From assembly GCF_000144405.1 (NCBI RefSeq), contig NC_014370.1, positions 935,501 to 999,500 of the forward strand: a stretch of 64,000 nucleotides of DNA, read 5' to 3'. How positions within the stretch are numbered: the stretch's first letter is position 1; every line of letters starts with the position of its first letter. The notes beneath the pieces were generated by a model. That model saw only the letters and a program-made list of their open reading frames with translations. It was not told the origin of the DNA and ran no database searches. This DNA comes from Prevotella melaninogenica ATCC 25845 (GTDB lineage Bacteria; Bacteroidota; Bacteroidia; Bacteroidales; Bacteroidaceae). The translations under genes and the position numbers were made by a program. Positions 61,968 through 64,000 of this stretch are shown piece by piece.

Positions 61968-63149
61968 ATGAAGAAGTTACTCTTATACATAAGAAGGATT
62001 GTTAATCTCTCTGCTCGTGAAGTTGGATTGATGATACATAACCCCATCTACATCTGTTGTATGGTGGTTTTTCCTCTTGTTATCATCTTTTTCTTTACAT
62101 CTCTGATGAGTACTGGGCAGCCAGAAAAACTCCCTTGTGGTGTTGTCGACAATGATAACACTTCTGTTACACGTGCTATGATTCGTCAGTTGGATGGTTT
62201 TCAAAGTACTCGTGTCGCAGGGCATTACAACAATGTATCTGAAGCACGTAAAGCCATACAGCGCAATGAGATATATGGTTTCCTCTATATCCCAGAAGGA
62301 ACAACGGCTAAGCTTGTTTCCCAGCGGCAGCCAGAGGTATCTTTCTATTATAGTAATGTGACACTCGTTGCGGGAGGTATGATTTTCAAAGACCTCAAGA
62401 CTGTAACTACTCTTAGTTCTGCAGCTGTTGGTGCAGCTAAGTTGCAGATGCTTGGAAAGACGCCTGATGAGATTAAAACAATCATTCAGCCAATAGGTCT
62501 CGACGTACACATGGTTGGTAATCCTTGGATGAACTATAATGTTTATTTAAGTAGTATTATGATTCCTGGTATTCTGGTGCTATTCATGTTTCTTATTACC
62601 GCCTATTCTATCGGTACAGAACTAAAGTTTGGTAGAGCTAATGAGTGGATGTCTATGGCTGGAAATAATATTTTTTTAGCACTTACAGGTAAACTATTAC
62701 CACAGACACTCATCTTCTTATCCATATTTTTAGGATATGAATGGTATGTCTATGGTTATCTAAACTTTCCACACCCCGGTGGGCTGGGCATGATTATCTT
62801 CCTTGCCATACTTACTGTACTGTCATCTCAGGGATTCGGTGTTTTTGTCTTTGGATTGATGCCTTCTCTGCGAATGTCTATGAGTATATGTTCTCTTTGG
62901 GCTGTGGTAGGCTTCTCTGCCTGTGGTGCAACCTTCCCACTATTTGCTATGGACGGTATGATTGAAGCCTTGGCACAGATTATACCATTGCGCCATTACT
63001 ATATGATTTATCAAATCTGTATCTTTAATGGGTATCCTTTGATAAATGCGTGGGTGAATGTCATAGCACTGGTAGCTTTTGCCTCACTGCCAATCCTTGT
63101 GATTAGAAATATTAAACGAGCAATGGTTGAATATGTGTATATACCTTAA
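61968..63149 (+). CDS. ABC-2 type permease
   Basis: 393 aa. N-terminal helix (~25-47, IYICCMVVFPLVIIFFFTSLM), a large periplasmic domain (~50-195), then five helices (~200-390) of the ABC2_membrane_3/YhhJ type (MIPGILVLFMFLITAYSIGTELKFGRANEW). Exports small molecules or lipids through HlyD and TolC. No ATP-binding cassette is encoded up to this point in the operon, and the permease itself has no Walker motifs. Confidence 0.88.
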   Translation: MKKLLLYIRRIVNLSAREVGLMIHNPIYICCMVVFPLVIIFFFTSLMSTGQPEKLPCGVVDNDNTSVTRAMIRQLDGFQSTRVAGHYNNVSEARKAIQRNEIYGFLYIPEGTTAKLVSQRQPEVSFYYSNVTLVAGGMIFKDLKTVTTLSSAAVGAAKLQMLGKTPDEIKTIIQPIGLDVHMVGNPWMNYNVYLSSIMIPGILVLFMFLITAYSIGTELKFGRANEWMSMAGNNIFLALTGKLLPQTLIFLSIFLGYEWYVYGYLNFPHPGGLGMIIFLAILTVLSSQGFGVFVFGLMPSLRMSMSICSLWAVVGFSACGATFPLFAMDGMIEALAQIIPLRHYYMIYQICIFNGYPLINAWVNVIALVAFASLPILVIRNIKRAMVEYVYIP

Positions 63150-63303
63150 AGATATGCAAGTGTCAGCCACTAACGGTCATAAAGGATGAGTTTATGTGCA
63201 GAATTTTATCAAAGGAAAAGTTCCATAAAGAGTTATATTTATGTGTATTACTCATCTCTGATTAAATAATCTCTCAAAGAAGAGGGTTAACAAACGGTCA
63301 ATT

Positions 63304-64000
63304 ATGTCAGAAACAAAGAATACAACGAAGTCTATTAACAAAAAGAAAGCAAGCTCAGGACCACTGAGTTTTCTGTCTTCTCTTTGTTATATATGGTGGT
63401 TGGAGACGAAGAGTACGATTAAAGACGAAGGAGTATTAATATTCTTTCTTGTTGTACCTTTGGCTTACCCACTGCTTTACTCATGGATATATAATAATGA
63501 GGTGGTGCGTGAAGTTCCTGTCGCTATTGTCGATTTATCTCACTCTTCATCTTCACGTGAGTTTATTCAAGACTTTGATGCGTCACCTGATGTACGTGCT
63601 GCCTACTATTGTAATAATCTGCAAGAGGCTGAAGCATTGGTAGGAAAACAGGCTGTACATGGTGTACTCTACTTTCCAAGTGACTTTGATCGCACTTTGC
63701 ACCGTGGTGAAAAGGCTCATGTGGGCGTGTATTGTGATATGAGTCTGATGCTTACTTATAAGGCTATCTATCAGACTGCATTGGCAGTATCAATGGAAAT
63801 AGGTACTGACATAAAGAAAGAACATACCTTATCGTTTACAGAAAGAGATGAAGAGGTTAGCACCGAACCAATGATAGTAGATGCAGAGCCTATCTTTAAC
63901 ACAACGGGAGGTTATGGTAATGCTATTCTTCCTGGTGTGTTGATTCTTATTCTACAGCAAACATTACTTCTCGGAATTGGCTTATCAGCAGGTACAGCAC
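63304..64000 (+). CDS. Second ABC-2 type permease, 5' part (runs off the window)
   Basis: Starts MSETKNTTKSINKKKASSG at 63304 and is open to the last base (232 codons). A helix near residues 48-68 (VLIFFLVVPLAYPLLYSWIY), then the periplasmic domain (VPVAIVDLSHSSSSREFIQDFDAS), and the start of the next helix (ILPGVLILILQQTLLLGIGLSAGTA). Paralogue of the preceding permease, expected to form a heterodimer with it. Confidence 0.88.
   Translation, partial: MSETKNTTKSINKKKASSGPLSFLSSLCYIWWLETKSTIKDEGVLIFFLVVPLAYPLLYSWIYNNEVVREVPVAIVDLSHSSSSREFIQDFDASPDVRAAYYCNNLQEAEALVGKQAVHGVLYFPSDFDRTLHRGEKAHVGVYCDMSLMLTYKAIYQTALAVSMEIGTDIKKEHTLSFTERDEEVSTEPMIVDAEPIFNTTGGYGNAILPGVLILILQQTLLLGIGLSAGTA

Overview
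The window looks like chromosome from an oral-type Prevotella or a close relative (Bacteroidales, Bacteroidota). Evidence: most intergenic promoters carry the Bacteroidota -7 box TAnnTTTG, ribosome-binding sites are weak, base composition is AT-rich, and the gene set is typical (sucCD beside ptb-buk, nrfHA with ccs genes, cydAB with a DUF4492 gene, lutABC, an anaerobe-type TopB). No rRNA or tRNA genes were seen.

1-14.2 kb is a mobile island. Its backbone is visibly richer in G+C than the rest. It carries small hypothetical genes, a stand-alone topoisomerase-type zinc-ribbon protein, a DUF2958 protein, a CHC2/Toprim primase fused to a P-loop NTPase, and a small excisionase-like HTH gene. An AT-rich cargo sits inside it: an AAA+ ATPase and subtilisin-like protease pair matching the ietAS defence/plasmid-maintenance system, followed without a gap by an XRE regulator and a 41-codon ORF. 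The island's non-coding DNA is unusually structured. It holds two copies of a 108-nt folded core with compensatory changes, each followed by a long hairpin, and a repeated 57-nt leader upstream of two small genes.

14.3-33 kb holds a DUF4143 ATPase behind four 23-bp iterons, a Ser-type sulfatase, a HAD phosphatase, an OsmC protein, a feruloyl-esterase-like CE1 enzyme, small membrane proteins, the operon ptb-buk-sucC-sucD (acyl-CoA to acid plus ATP/GTP), a YwqK/MORN-type secreted protein, and a CapD/FlaA1-like sugar-nucleotide dehydratase with a nucleotidyltransferase partner.

33.2-47.8 kb is flanked by two inverted copies of a 233-234 bp MITE-like element. An endonuclease/exonuclease/phosphatase gene is split between the two ends: its 5' part is at 46.8-47.6 kb and its last 43 codons are at 33.1-33.2 kb on the other strand. 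The two halves share the 9-bp target duplication of one insertion, so this 14.3-kb block appears to have inverted by recombination between the elements. The block holds a MATE exporter, pncB, ccsA/ccsB, nrfA/nrfH (nitrite ammonification), fur-purA and hisS.

48-64 kb is ordinary chromosome: enolase, lutABC, topB, two small membrane/lipoprotein genes, cydAB, and a TolC-HlyD-ABC2-ABC2 export operon cut by the right edge. Several dispersed intergenic repeat families run through the window: a 46-bp REP-like hairpin, a ~110-bp 'TTAATTG' repeat and a 22-bp tandem repeat.
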